64,000 bases of DNA from Psychroserpens luteus. Lineage in GTDB: Bacteria > Bacteroidota > Bacteroidia > Flavobacteriales > Flavobacteriaceae. The stretch is taken from assembly GCF_015319355.1 (NCBI RefSeq), contig NZ_JADILU010000002.1, forward strand, positions 248,001-312,000, in the 5' to 3' direction. Both the position numbers and the translations under genes were made by a program. The notes under the pieces were generated by a model. It was not told the DNA's origin, did no database searches, and saw only the letters and a program-made list of their open reading frames with translations. Below are positions 56,847 to 64,000 of the stretch, in pieces; position 1 is the first letter of the stretch, and every line of letters starts with the position of its first letter.

Positions 56847-57617
56847 TTATCTCCCATAAAACCCCTTCCTAATCCAAACAAATACAAAGATCATCACTGA
56901 ATACACAATAAAAAACGGGATGATATGATCCTTCCATCCTAAGACCAAAAAGATCGCAATTAGTAATAGTTGAAATCCTAATCCGAAAATAGAAATAGCA
57001 GTCATTAGCCAATTGGGTGTAATTTTTCCTCTGGATGCATTCTTGTCTAAAGCGTAAATAGCGTTGTCAAAGTTTCCGTAGAGAAATTTATAAAGTTTAA
57101 ATAAAATATTGACATGACTTTGTTTTTCACCTTCTAAAGCTTGAGGTGTTTTGTTTTCAAAAACTCTACTTGTCATATCACCATCAAACTGATTTCGTAA
57201 AATCACATAATAGTAATTATACAACGTACCTTGCAATTGTATCCCAATAAAAGCAAGTATAGTCATCCAAATCTTAGCATCACTAATATACCAAACAGCT
57301 ATTAAAATAATAGCATTTAGAATAATATCTGCAACCGAATCTAAATAACGTCCAGTATACGAAGGTGTCTCTTTTATTCTCGCCAATTCACCATCTGCAG
57401 CATCTAAAATAGATTTGAAAATTAAAAAGAAAGCAGCAGCCCAAAAATAACTAGAGATAATACAAATAACAGCTATCAAACCAGAAATGATAAAAGCTAT
57501 AGTGACATGAATAGGAGTAAAGCATGTGTTTTTTAAAGATGTAGCAATACATCTTGCTATTGATCTTCCATAATCTGAAAGATCAATAAATTTATGCGCT
57601 TTGGGTAATTTGGACAT
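56847..57617 (-). CDS. CDP-alcohol phosphatidyltransferase
   Basis: A 256-residue membrane enzyme that transfers a phosphatidyl group from CDP-diacylglycerol to an alcohol. The signature D-x2-D-G-x2-A-R-x8-G-x3-D-x3-D is complete (D72, D75, G76, A79-R80, G89, D93, D97), with about six helices. The head-group alcohol cannot be read from sequence. It is a single gene. Confidence 0.88.
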   Translation of the reverse strand: MSKLPKAHKFIDLSDYGRSIARCIATSLKNTCFTPIHVTIAFIISGLIAVICIISSYFWAAAFFLIFKSILDAADGELARIKETPSYTGRYLDSVADIILNAIILIAVWYISDAKIWMTILAFIGIQLQGTLYNYYYVILRNQFDGDMTSRVFENKTPQALEGEKQSHVNILFKLYKFLYGNFDNAIYALDKNASRGKITPNWLMTAISIFGLGFQLLLIAIFLVLGWKDHIIPFFIVYSVMIFVFVWIRKGFYGR

Positions 57618-57738
57618 GTATAATCATGAAGATAATTGTGCTGTGGAATATACCAAGTGAGTATTCAAAAATGAAATTTCTTATTCTAGTTTGTAAATAT
57701 AAGGTTAATAGAATGTTTAATAACACAATTTAAAACAC

Positions 57739-57768
57739 AAAAAATCCCACTAGTTAGTGGGATTTTTT
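57739..57768 (-). terminator. Terminator of the TonB receptor operon
   Basis: A 14-bp perfect stem (AAAAAATCCCACTA / TAGTGGGATTTTTT) with loop GT, downstream of the minus-strand receptor gene. Confidence 0.8.
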
Positions 57769-57784
57769 GATAAGTCAAAAAGAA

Positions 57785-60019
57785 TTACAACGTATAATTC
57801 AATCCAAAACTAATATTGCGTCCCATATTTAAAATACCATCGGCTTTTAATCTCGATAAATGATTGATGTAGTTCTCATCTGTAATATTAGTTGCAGAGA
57901 TAGAAACTTCTAAATCGTTTTTAAAGGCTTTAACAGTACAACCAAAACCAGCACTTAATAAATTATAAGCAGCAGTAGGCGTTTCAAAAGCACTTACATT
58001 ATTTTGATCAAATGTTGAGCTGTATTTTACAAAAGCATAACCTTGTTTGAACCAGTCTTTTTCAAACTCTACTCGTACTGTATTGTGTAATGAATTCGCA
58101 GGAATTAATGGCAAATAATTATCGTCTTCCAATTGTCCTGTAACGGTTTCAAAGCTCGTTTCTATGTGCAACCAATCTAGAGGATGCGGATGAAAATGAA
58201 ACCCAAATTCTCCACCATACAATCTCGCATTATCTTGAAGGTACACATACACAGGATTACCATCAATTAAGTTACCATCTGGATTTAGAAAAATATAATC
58301 GCTTATAGAGTTATAAAACGCATTTGCAAAAACCTCTACATGTTCGTTTTTGTATTCTAAAGCCAAATCAATTTGAAGGTTTTGTTCGTTGTTTAGATCG
58401 AGGTTTCCAATTTCGTAACGGTTAGTTCCTTCATGTGTTCCGTCAGAAGCTAATTCTGCTAAATTTGGTGCTCTAAATCCGCTAGCCAAATTCAAACGTG
58501 CTGTCACTTTTTTGAAGAGATTTGTTTTTATTCCGAAGGCACCATTAAAACTATTGAAACTTCTATCGATTTGATCATTTATAGTGATTGATCTATTGTC
58601 AAATCGTGCACCTAATTGAATGTCAATAGTTTCAAAGTGAATGTGAGACGTCGCTAAAACACCAATATCATTTGTAGTTGCATCAGGAATCAACAACTCT
58701 TCACCATAATTTGTATTGACTTGGTTCATCCCTTGAACACCAACAATAGTCTCGAATTTACCAATATATGGAAGATGATATTTTGCATCATAATTAAATG
58801 TTTTTAACTTCATGTGAAGCGCTGCAGCTTCATCTTCTTCATGTGCTTCCTCTTCATGATCTTCGTCTTCAGGTTCTTCTTCATCACCATGATGATGATC
58901 TTCAAATTCCTTTCTATCATTATACAAGTAACCAAGCGTTACATCTAAACTAGAATTATTAAAAAACACAGTTGATTTTGAACTAAAAATATGATTTGTC
59001 AATTCCTGAAAAGGCTCAAGAGGTGTTCTATTAGTGTTTTGCTCACCAATTTCTTCTGGGATTCCTAATTTTGATTGGTTGATATTGTAACGGATTTCGG
59101 TTTTAAATTTATTTTTTTGATACCCAATACCAGCTTTAAAATCTTGCTCTCTAAAACGCGTATTTGTGACTCTGTAATCTTGAGTTTCATAATCGGAATG
59201 TTCTGAAACACTTCCTCTAAAAATGTATTTAAAATCTGATCCAGATGATTTAAAACCTGCACTTGTATTGTAACCTTGTGTATTTGTGAAATAGGTAGCC
59301 CTAATGTTTCCTTCGGAAGAATTTTCCGCAGAAAAACGTTCAGGATTCAAATACAAAACGCCTCCTAATGCATCACTACCATAGAGTAGGGAAGCAGGCC
59401 CTTTGATGACTTCTACGCTTTCTATTCCTGCATCATTGAGTCCCAAACCATGCTCATCTCCAAATTGCTGATTTTCTAATCGCACACCTTGCGCATAGAC
59501 CAAAACACGATTAGAACTCAAACCTCTAATCACAGGTTTACCAATACTCAAACCTGTGCTCACGCTAGAAACTCCTGCAATGTTTGTTATCCCTTCGGAA
59601 AGGTTTACAGCTCCACTTGCTTTCATTTCTTTGATACTCTGTCTTTCAACTTTCATCACGTTTTGACTCTGAAGTTTATGAAAAGGTGTTGAAATAATGA
59701 CTGCTTCCATTTCAATAGCAGACGGATTTAATTGAATGTTTAAAGGTTCTGATACTGGAAATAAAATCGTTTTAGCAAAAGTTTCATAACCAACGAACGA
59801 TATGACGAGTTTATGATTTCCGTTGGGAATATTATCAATAGAAAATTCTCCATTCTCATTAGAATTTGTGCCTTTTTCTAACTGCGGAAAATAGATATTC
59901 ACAAAAGCTAAACTTTCATTAGTTTGAGCATCTGTGATTTTACCTGTTAATGTATGTTGTGCAAATAATGGTTGCATTGCCAGTATACCTAGCAATACAA
60001 AGTATGTTATATTTTTCAT
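57785..60019 (-). CDS. TonB-dependent receptor with metal-binding loop
   Basis: A 744-residue outer-membrane receptor. A signal peptide and carboxypeptidase-like N-domain (LTGKITDAQTNESLAFVNIY, about 25-110) precede the plug (SGAVNLSEGITNIAGV, VIRGLSSNRVLVYAQGVRL) and a 22-stranded-type barrel. Near residue 374 a loop is packed with His, Asp and Glu (HHHGDEEEPEDEDHEEE), typical of zinc or other divalent-cation receptors such as ZnuD. It is preceded by a gene for a His/Cys-containing small protein, supporting a metal role. It is the last gene of a minus-strand operon. Confidence 0.85.
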   Translation of the reverse strand: MKNITYFVLLGILAMQPLFAQHTLTGKITDAQTNESLAFVNIYFPQLEKGTNSNENGEFSIDNIPNGNHKLVISFVGYETFAKTILFPVSEPLNIQLNPSAIEMEAVIISTPFHKLQSQNVMKVERQSIKEMKASGAVNLSEGITNIAGVSSVSTGLSIGKPVIRGLSSNRVLVYAQGVRLENQQFGDEHGLGLNDAGIESVEVIKGPASLLYGSDALGGVLYLNPERFSAENSSEGNIRATYFTNTQGYNTSAGFKSSGSDFKYIFRGSVSEHSDYETQDYRVTNTRFREQDFKAGIGYQKNKFKTEIRYNINQSKLGIPEEIGEQNTNRTPLEPFQELTNHIFSSKSTVFFNNSSLDVTLGYLYNDRKEFEDHHHGDEEEPEDEDHEEEAHEEDEAAALHMKLKTFNYDAKYHLPYIGKFETIVGVQGMNQVNTNYGEELLIPDATTNDIGVLATSHIHFETIDIQLGARFDNRSITINDQIDRSFNSFNGAFGIKTNLFKKVTARLNLASGFRAPNLAELASDGTHEGTNRYEIGNLDLNNEQNLQIDLALEYKNEHVEVFANAFYNSISDYIFLNPDGNLIDGNPVYVYLQDNARLYGGEFGFHFHPHPLDWLHIETSFETVTGQLEDDNYLPLIPANSLHNTVRVEFEKDWFKQGYAFVKYSSTFDQNNVSAFETPTAAYNLLSAGFGCTVKAFKNDLEVSISATNITDENYINHLSRLKADGILNMGRNISFGLNYTL

Positions 60020-60083
60020 TTGTATGATTTATAGTTAATAATAAAAACTGTCTAGGTGGTATTTACCAACAGACACTATGTAT

Positions 60084-60416
60084 TTAACTATAAATTGGAG
60101 GACCTCTAAGTGAGAAGTGAAGTCTTTGGTAATCACTTAGAAATTGATATTGAGATTTGGTTATTTGTTTGATTTCTATAGGAATATATAGCTCGTAATT
60201 CTCTATAGTGAAGGTGTAATGATTAGTGATTTTAAAATTGTAAAAACTACAATCTAAATCTAAATTATGTAAATGCGCTTGAGAATAATCTGTACAAACT
60301 TCATGATTATGATGACTAAAAACATGCGTAAATTTGACAACAGTAGGCAATGCTAACGCTACAACTAAAATGAGTGTTGCGATGCTGTAAATAATATGTT
60401 GTTTGTAGTGTTGCAT
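60084..60416 (-). CDS. Small exported His/Cys protein, candidate metal binder
   Basis: 110 residues with an N-terminal hydrophobic segment (IYSIATLILVVALALPTVV) and a metal-ligand-like stretch FTHVFSHHNHEVCTDY, then HLHNLDLDCSFYNF: five His, two Cys and acidic residues within about 30 positions. The gene overlaps the upstream gene by one base (TAATG) and lies 64 bases before the TonB receptor. It may help the receptor handle zinc or copper. The identity of the metal is unknown. Confidence 0.7.
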   Translation of the reverse strand: MQHYKQHIIYSIATLILVVALALPTVVKFTHVFSHHNHEVCTDYSQAHLHNLDLDCSFYNFKITNHYTFTIENYELYIPIEIKQITKSQYQFLSDYQRLHFSLRGPPIYS

Positions 60417-60913
60417 TAATCTAAAAATTGACCTAGTCCAAAACGTCTTAGCATTTTCTTCTCAAACTGCCAGAAAAATTTAAACTGACCAAAGAGCCAA
60501 CCAAAAGTTACCAATAGAATTTGATAGAAAATAAGACCAATGATAATAAATAATACCCAATAAAGAATAGGGTTTAAGTTTTCTTTAGTAATTCCTATAG
60601 CTCTAATAATTGGTCTTCCAATAAAAAGAGAAGATGATCCAGTGATTGCAAAAACAATAAAAATACGTATGATTTCCCAACGATTATCTACAACCCATTT
60701 GTTTTCTAATTTTTTAAATAGAAACAAAATAAATTTTAAAAGCGCAACAAACAAAATTACTGCCAGAATAATCGTGACAGTAATATGATATGTTTTTGTA
60801 ATTAGTAATGCGAGTTTGTAACTGCTATATGCTAACCCTAAAAGGCCGAGTATAGGAAATAGTAGTTGCCAATTTTGTTGAATCTCCCAATTCTTTTTAA
60901 ATACTTTTAACAT
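60416..60913 (-). CDS. Multi-pass membrane protein, DUF6787-like
   Basis: 165 residues with four predicted helices and a conserved end (FFWQFEKKMLRRFGLGQF). This wording resembles DUF6787 proteins, though I could not check. Its stop overlaps the start of the His/Cys protein. Starts 25 bases after the DUF6146 lipoprotein. Confidence 0.7.
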   Translation of the reverse strand: MLKVFKKNWEIQQNWQLLFPILGLLGLAYSSYKLALLITKTYHITVTIILAVILFVALLKFILFLFKKLENKWVVDNRWEIIRIFIVFAITGSSSLFIGRPIIRAIGITKENLNPILYWVLFIIIGLIFYQILLVTFGWLFGQFKFFWQFEKKMLRRFGLGQFLD

Positions 60914-60938
60914 AGCTTAAATTCTATGCAAAGATAAT

Positions 60939-61367
60939 TTAAATTCTAGGAACAAATGATGATAATCGTTGCTTATAGGTTAATTGAAAGTAATTGAAAT
61001 AGTTAAATAACTTATAATTAACGTCGTAGCCATAATCTATGTTAGAATTGTAATCTATTCGTAATTCATAAAGATTTGGATCATATGTTTGTGGCTGCAT
61101 AACTCTGTTATTCCATTCTATAACATTAACAATATTTCGTGCTTCCATGTAAGATTGAGAGTAATAGCCTTCTGGTTTTGCCATAGAAGCGAGCCATGTA
61201 TTAAAACCAGGTTCTATAATTATGATTTCATATTCGATATCATCATTAGCTATTCGTACAATATCTTCTTCTGGAACATCTGTTAGATCAACTTCAGAAG
61301 TTGATTGATAGGAACCACAGCTTACGACGAGTAAGGCTAAGATAAAAAATTGAGTAATACGTTTCAT
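60939..61367 (-). CDS. DUF6146-like lipoprotein
   Basis: 142 residues with lipoprotein signal (FFILALLVVSCGSYQ; Cys about 17). The core EIIIIEPGFNTWLASMAKPE, GYYSQSYMEARNIVNVIEW and DPNLYELRIDYNSNIDYGYD match the DUF6146 pattern. First gene of the operon that ends with the TonB receptor. Function unknown; a TTCCGAAG word is 34 bases upstream at 61401. Confidence 0.75.
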   Translation of the reverse strand: MKRITQFFILALLVVSCGSYQSTSEVDLTDVPEEDIVRIANDDIEYEIIIIEPGFNTWLASMAKPEGYYSQSYMEARNIVNVIEWNNRVMQPQTYDPNLYELRIDYNSNIDYGYDVNYKLFNYFNYFQLTYKQRLSSFVPRI

Positions 61368-61582
61368 GGCGTTTTTTATATTTTAAAGTTACAAAAATCA
61401 TTCCGAAGCAAATAGCATCAAAAATCATTTTTTTGTTTTGATTAACCCAAAAGTAAAGCGGTTATGTGATATAATATAACAACAATGAGTGAATGCTACT
61501 TTTCAATGAGTGAATAGTGTCTGGGTTTAAATGCAATAAAATTAAGAACGTCTAATTAGGACCAATTATTAAATGGCAAAAA

Positions 61583-61612
61583 AAAAAGCCAAACCTGACG
61601 TTTGACTTTTTA
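61583..61612 (-). terminator. Terminator after the DUF937 gene
   Basis: A stem of about 12 bp with one mismatch (minus strand AAAAAGTCAAAC / GTTTGGCTTTTT) followed by T residues, placed just after the stop. Confidence 0.65.
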
Positions 61613-61633
61613 TATATGTATTGTAAACTTGTT

Positions 61634-62269
61634 TTATTTTCCAAAAAGTCCGCCAAGCAAACCGCCTAAACCGCCTTTTTTACCTGCGCTTCCTAATACC
61701 ATTCCTGCAACATCATCAATAACGCTACCGTCACCATCTGCATCTAGTATTTTTTCTAAGAAACTTTGTTCTTCTTTTGCATCGTTTCCGCCAAGAAGAC
61801 CACTTAATAAACCCCCTAAATCACTAGAAGAACTTACATTGTTTTGTGCTTTTTGTTTACCTAAAACACCCATTAAAATTGGCGCAGCAACTTTAAGGAT
61901 ATTTGCAACAGATCCCATGTCTAAACCAGATTTCTCACCTAGTATTTTTTCAACACCTTGTTTTTTGTTACCTAAAACATGATTCAAAATTTTATCGCCA
62001 TCATTTTTTACGTCGTCATTAACTCCACCACCAAACAAACCACTAAGGTTATCTAAGATACTACCATCGTGTTTATTGTTAAGTGCACTCATTAAACCTT
62101 CAGCACCTTCTGGTGTAGAAGCATTTCTTTCCATAGCTTTCATTAACACTGGCAAAGCCATTGTTAAAACGCTACTTGTTTTACTTTCATCTGTTCCAGC
62201 AGATCCAGAGACACCACTAATAATTGTTTTACCTAAGTCACTGTTTAACAAGTCTAAAATTCCTGACAT
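61634..62269 (-). CDS. DUF937-domain protein
   Basis: 211 residues, glycine- and leucine-rich, with repeated Gly-Leu-Leu patterns (GGLLSGLLGGNDAKEEQ, GGLGGLLGGLFGK) and MSGILDLLNSDLGKTIISGV at the start, typical of DUF937 proteins. No signal peptide. Ends with DILDADGDGSVIDDVAG, an EF-hand-like acidic loop (DADGDGS) that may bind calcium. Single gene. Confidence 0.85.
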   Translation of the reverse strand: MSGILDLLNSDLGKTIISGVSGSAGTDESKTSSVLTMALPVLMKAMERNASTPEGAEGLMSALNNKHDGSILDNLSGLFGGGVNDDVKNDGDKILNHVLGNKKQGVEKILGEKSGLDMGSVANILKVAAPILMGVLGKQKAQNNVSSSSDLGGLLSGLLGGNDAKEEQSFLEKILDADGDGSVIDDVAGMVLGSAGKKGGLGGLLGGLFGK

Positions 62270-62318
62270 AATTTATTTTTAATTTAAGATTAATATAAGT
62301 TAGAATTCAATGTACAAA

Positions 62319-62350
62319 AAAAAGTCCTAACATTAAGTAGGACTCATTTT
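62319..62350 (-). terminator. Terminator after serA
   Basis: A 7-bp stem AGTCCTA / TAGGACT (62323-62344) with A and T runs on both sides lies downstream of serA on the minus strand. Confidence 0.6.
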
Positions 62351-62378
62351 TTTGCAATAGGTCACATATTATGACTAT

Positions 62379-63329
62379 TTATTTTAAAATGCTTATAATT
62401 TGCTCTGCTAATTCGGTACCAATTCTATCTTGAGCTTCGTTTGTAGCTGCTCCAGTATGAGGTGTTAATGATAATCCAGAATTCATAAGTAATTGCATTT
62501 CTGGTTTTGGTTCTTTTTCAAAAACATCTAAAGCACCTCCTAAAACTTTACCACTTTCAATTGCTTTAATTAATGCAACTTCATTGACCACACCACCACG
62601 AGCAGCATTAGCAATGATGATACCATCTTTCATTTGCGCAAAATCTGCTTCGTCAATCACATAATTTTTTTGAGCTGGTACGTGAAGCGTTAAAAAGTCT
62701 GATTGTTTTAGAACTTCTTCTTTAGAGATTGTTTTAATCTCAAAATTAACTTTTTGTCCATCAAAAAACTCTAACTCTAAATCTGCCTTTTCTAAGAACG
62801 GATCAAAAGCAATAACTTTCATTCCTGCACCAAGTGCAACTTTAGCTGTAGCTTGACCAATACGACCTAAACCTAAAACACCTAAAGTTTTACCTTTTAA
62901 TTCTATTCCTTTAGCATATGCTTTTTTAAGACCTTTAAAATTTGCATCACCTTCTAAAGGCATATCACGATTAGAATTATGTAAAAAACGTGCTAATCCG
63001 TAGAAATGAGCAAAAACCAATTCTGCAACAGAGTGTGACGATGCTGCAGGTGTATTGATTACTTTTAATCCTTTGCTACGTGCATAATCTACATCAATGT
63101 TATCCATACCAACACCACCACGACCTATGATTTTTAGGCTTGGGCAATTGTCAATAATATTTTTTCTAACTGTTGTTGCGCTACGAACTAATAAAACGGT
63201 AATATCATTCTCATTGATATAATTTTCTAATTGTTCTTGGGCTACAGTTGTTGTGATAACTTCAAAACCAGCTTTTTCTAAAGCGTCAATTCCACTTTGT
63301 GATACTCCGTCGTTTGCTAATACTTTCAT
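62379..63329 (-). CDS. serA: D-3-phosphoglycerate dehydrogenase
   Basis: A 316-residue NAD-dependent enzyme, first step of serine synthesis (3-phosphoglycerate to phosphohydroxypyruvate). The nucleotide fold GVLGLGRIGQATAKVALG, catalytic R in IANAARGGVV and the His in LTPHTGAATNEAQ are intact. It lacks the C-terminal ACT regulatory domain, so it belongs to the short type. ATG 63329 (MKVLANDG) is the family's usual start; ATGs at 63347 and 63371 would add unrelated residues. It follows serC with a 175-base gap. Confidence 0.93.
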   Translation of the reverse strand: MKVLANDGVSQSGIDALEKAGFEVITTTVAQEQLENYINENDITVLLVRSATTVRKNIIDNCPSLKIIGRGGVGMDNIDVDYARSKGLKVINTPAASSHSVAELVFAHFYGLARFLHNSNRDMPLEGDANFKGLKKAYAKGIELKGKTLGVLGLGRIGQATAKVALGAGMKVIAFDPFLEKADLELEFFDGQKVNFEIKTISKEEVLKQSDFLTLHVPAQKNYVIDEADFAQMKDGIIIANAARGGVVNEVALIKAIESGKVLGGALDVFEKEPKPEMQLLMNSGLSLTPHTGAATNEAQDRIGTELAEQIISILK

Positions 63330-63428
63330 GATTTTTATTTTTGTCATTGCAATTACATCTCGTGTGACCATCTTATTAAATAGAGTCCTTCACTTGGTTT
63401 AGAATGACGATTATTTTATTTTTTTATT

Positions 63429-63489
63429 TAAGTCTGAGTAAGCACTGTAAACTTTTATCGTTCGAGTAAAAACGGTTTACTGCGACTTA
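63429..63489. promoter_or_regulatory. Nested hairpin between serC and serA
   Basis: TAAGTC (63429-63434) and GTAAAC (63447-63452) are mirrored by GTTTAC (63475-63480) and GACTTA (63484-63489). It could be an intercistronic structure or attenuator; there is no T tract for a normal terminator. Confidence 0.4.
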
Positions 63490-63504
63490 AAACTGCAAAC
63501 TTAT

Positions 63505-64000
63505 TTAAGCTTTACGCTCCAATTCACTCATCACATCTACAAGTACACCAACACTATCTAATGGTAATGCATTGTACATTGATGCTCTGTAACCACCAAC
63601 ACTCCTGTGACCATTCAATCCGTTGATTCCTGCTTCTTTAACCATAGTTTCAAAAGTTTCCTTTAAATCCTCATTAGCTAATGTAAATGTCGCATTCATT
63701 GTAGAACGATCAGGTTTTGCTGAAAATCCTTTAAATAATGGGTTGAGATCAATTTCAGAATATATCAATTGAGCTTTCTTGTCATTTTCTTTTTCAATAG
63801 CTGCAATACCACCAAGATCTTTTAACCATTCTAAAGTTAGCATTGATGTGTAAACCGCAAAAACAGGAGGCGTATTAAACATACTACCTTTGCTAATTTG
63901 AACTTTATAATCCATCATTGACGGAATTTTACGAGATACTTTACCAAGTATATCTTCTTTCACAATCACTAAAGTAGTTCCTGCAGGACCCATATTTTTT
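63505..64000 (-). CDS. serC: Phosphoserine aminotransferase, 3' part (cut by window end)
   Basis: The visible C-terminal 165 residues (from KNMGPAGTTLVIVKED to MSELERKA) belong to the fold-type I PLP enzyme that makes phosphoserine from phosphohydroxypyruvate and glutamate. The HRSVGGYRASMYNALP end is characteristic; the PLP lysine lies beyond the window edge. The frame is open to base 64000, so the gene continues on the right. It forms a serine operon with serA. Confidence 0.9.
   Translation of the reverse strand, partial: KNMGPAGTTLVIVKEDILGKVSRKIPSMMDYKVQISKGSMFNTPPVFAVYTSMLTLEWLKDLGGIAAIEKENDKKAQLIYSEIDLNPLFKGFSAKPDRSTMNATFTLANEDLKETFETMVKEAGINGLNGHRSVGGYRASMYNALPLDSVGVLVDVMSELERKA

Noticed and set aside
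61484-61522. Direct repeat of AATGAGTGAAT (two copies)
   Set aside because: Only two short copies in an AT-rich gap; no context that suggests an integration or operator site.

Overview
The window is a gene-dense, AT-rich (roughly one third G+C) chromosomal segment of a marine-type Flavobacteriaceae (phylum Bacteroidota). The evidence is TonB receptors with carboxypeptidase-like N-domains, DUF5916, DUF3667, DUF4834 and BatA families, promoters of the Bacteroidota type (TTG-N20-TAnnTTTG), almost no Shine-Dalgarno sequences, and an RF2 gene with the programmed frameshift. There is no prophage, insertion sequence, CRISPR array, rRNA or tRNA.

Layout: 0.5-2.4 kb sensor kinase and small membrane protein; 2.8-7.3 kb outer-membrane receptor, then prfB-arsC-periplasmic protein (minus); 7.4-13.7 kb metalloprotease-threonine aldolase operon, YbaB protein and S9 peptidase; 13.8-16.3 kb a cysteine-synthase-like enzyme followed by an alpha-oxoamine synthase, which I read as a candidate capnine/sulfonolipid pathway; 16.4-19.8 kb minus operon of outer-membrane protein, GNAT-like acyltransferase and amino-acid permease; 20.3-25.6 kb YfhO, glycosyltransferase and flippase (glycan export); 25.7-28.4 kb two paralogous secreted repeat proteins around a beta-hydroxylase; 28.7-36.6 kb DUF3667 protein, uvrA, ECF sigma factor plus a 47-residue protein, endonuclease III and Bcp; 36.7-46.2 kb small enzymes and the batA/dihydroorotase-like operon; 46.3-51.4 kb M61 peptidase, GAF kinase and small exported proteins, one with a 23-Asp tract; 51.4-57.6 kb LolD-like ATPase, DUF5916 protein, folE, a PD-(D/E)XK protein and a CDP-alcohol phosphatidyltransferase; 57.8-61.4 kb a metal-type TonB receptor operon; 61.6-64 kb DUF937 protein, serA and the 3' end of serC, which runs off the window.

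The genes are mostly housekeeping and envelope functions. Connected themes are serine supply (serC-serA), a cysteate/serine-derived lipid pathway with a possible N-acyltransferase nearby, DNA repair (uvrA, nth), and cell-surface proteins. The strongest unexplained signal is a DNA word, TTCCGAAG (either strand), that I count at least 33 times, about 28-fold over expectation from base composition. Other notable items are a dihydroorotase homologue without metal ligands, an endonuclease III without any cysteine, a perfect 8+4+8 palindrome before the lipid synthase gene, and several dispersed palindromic repeats.
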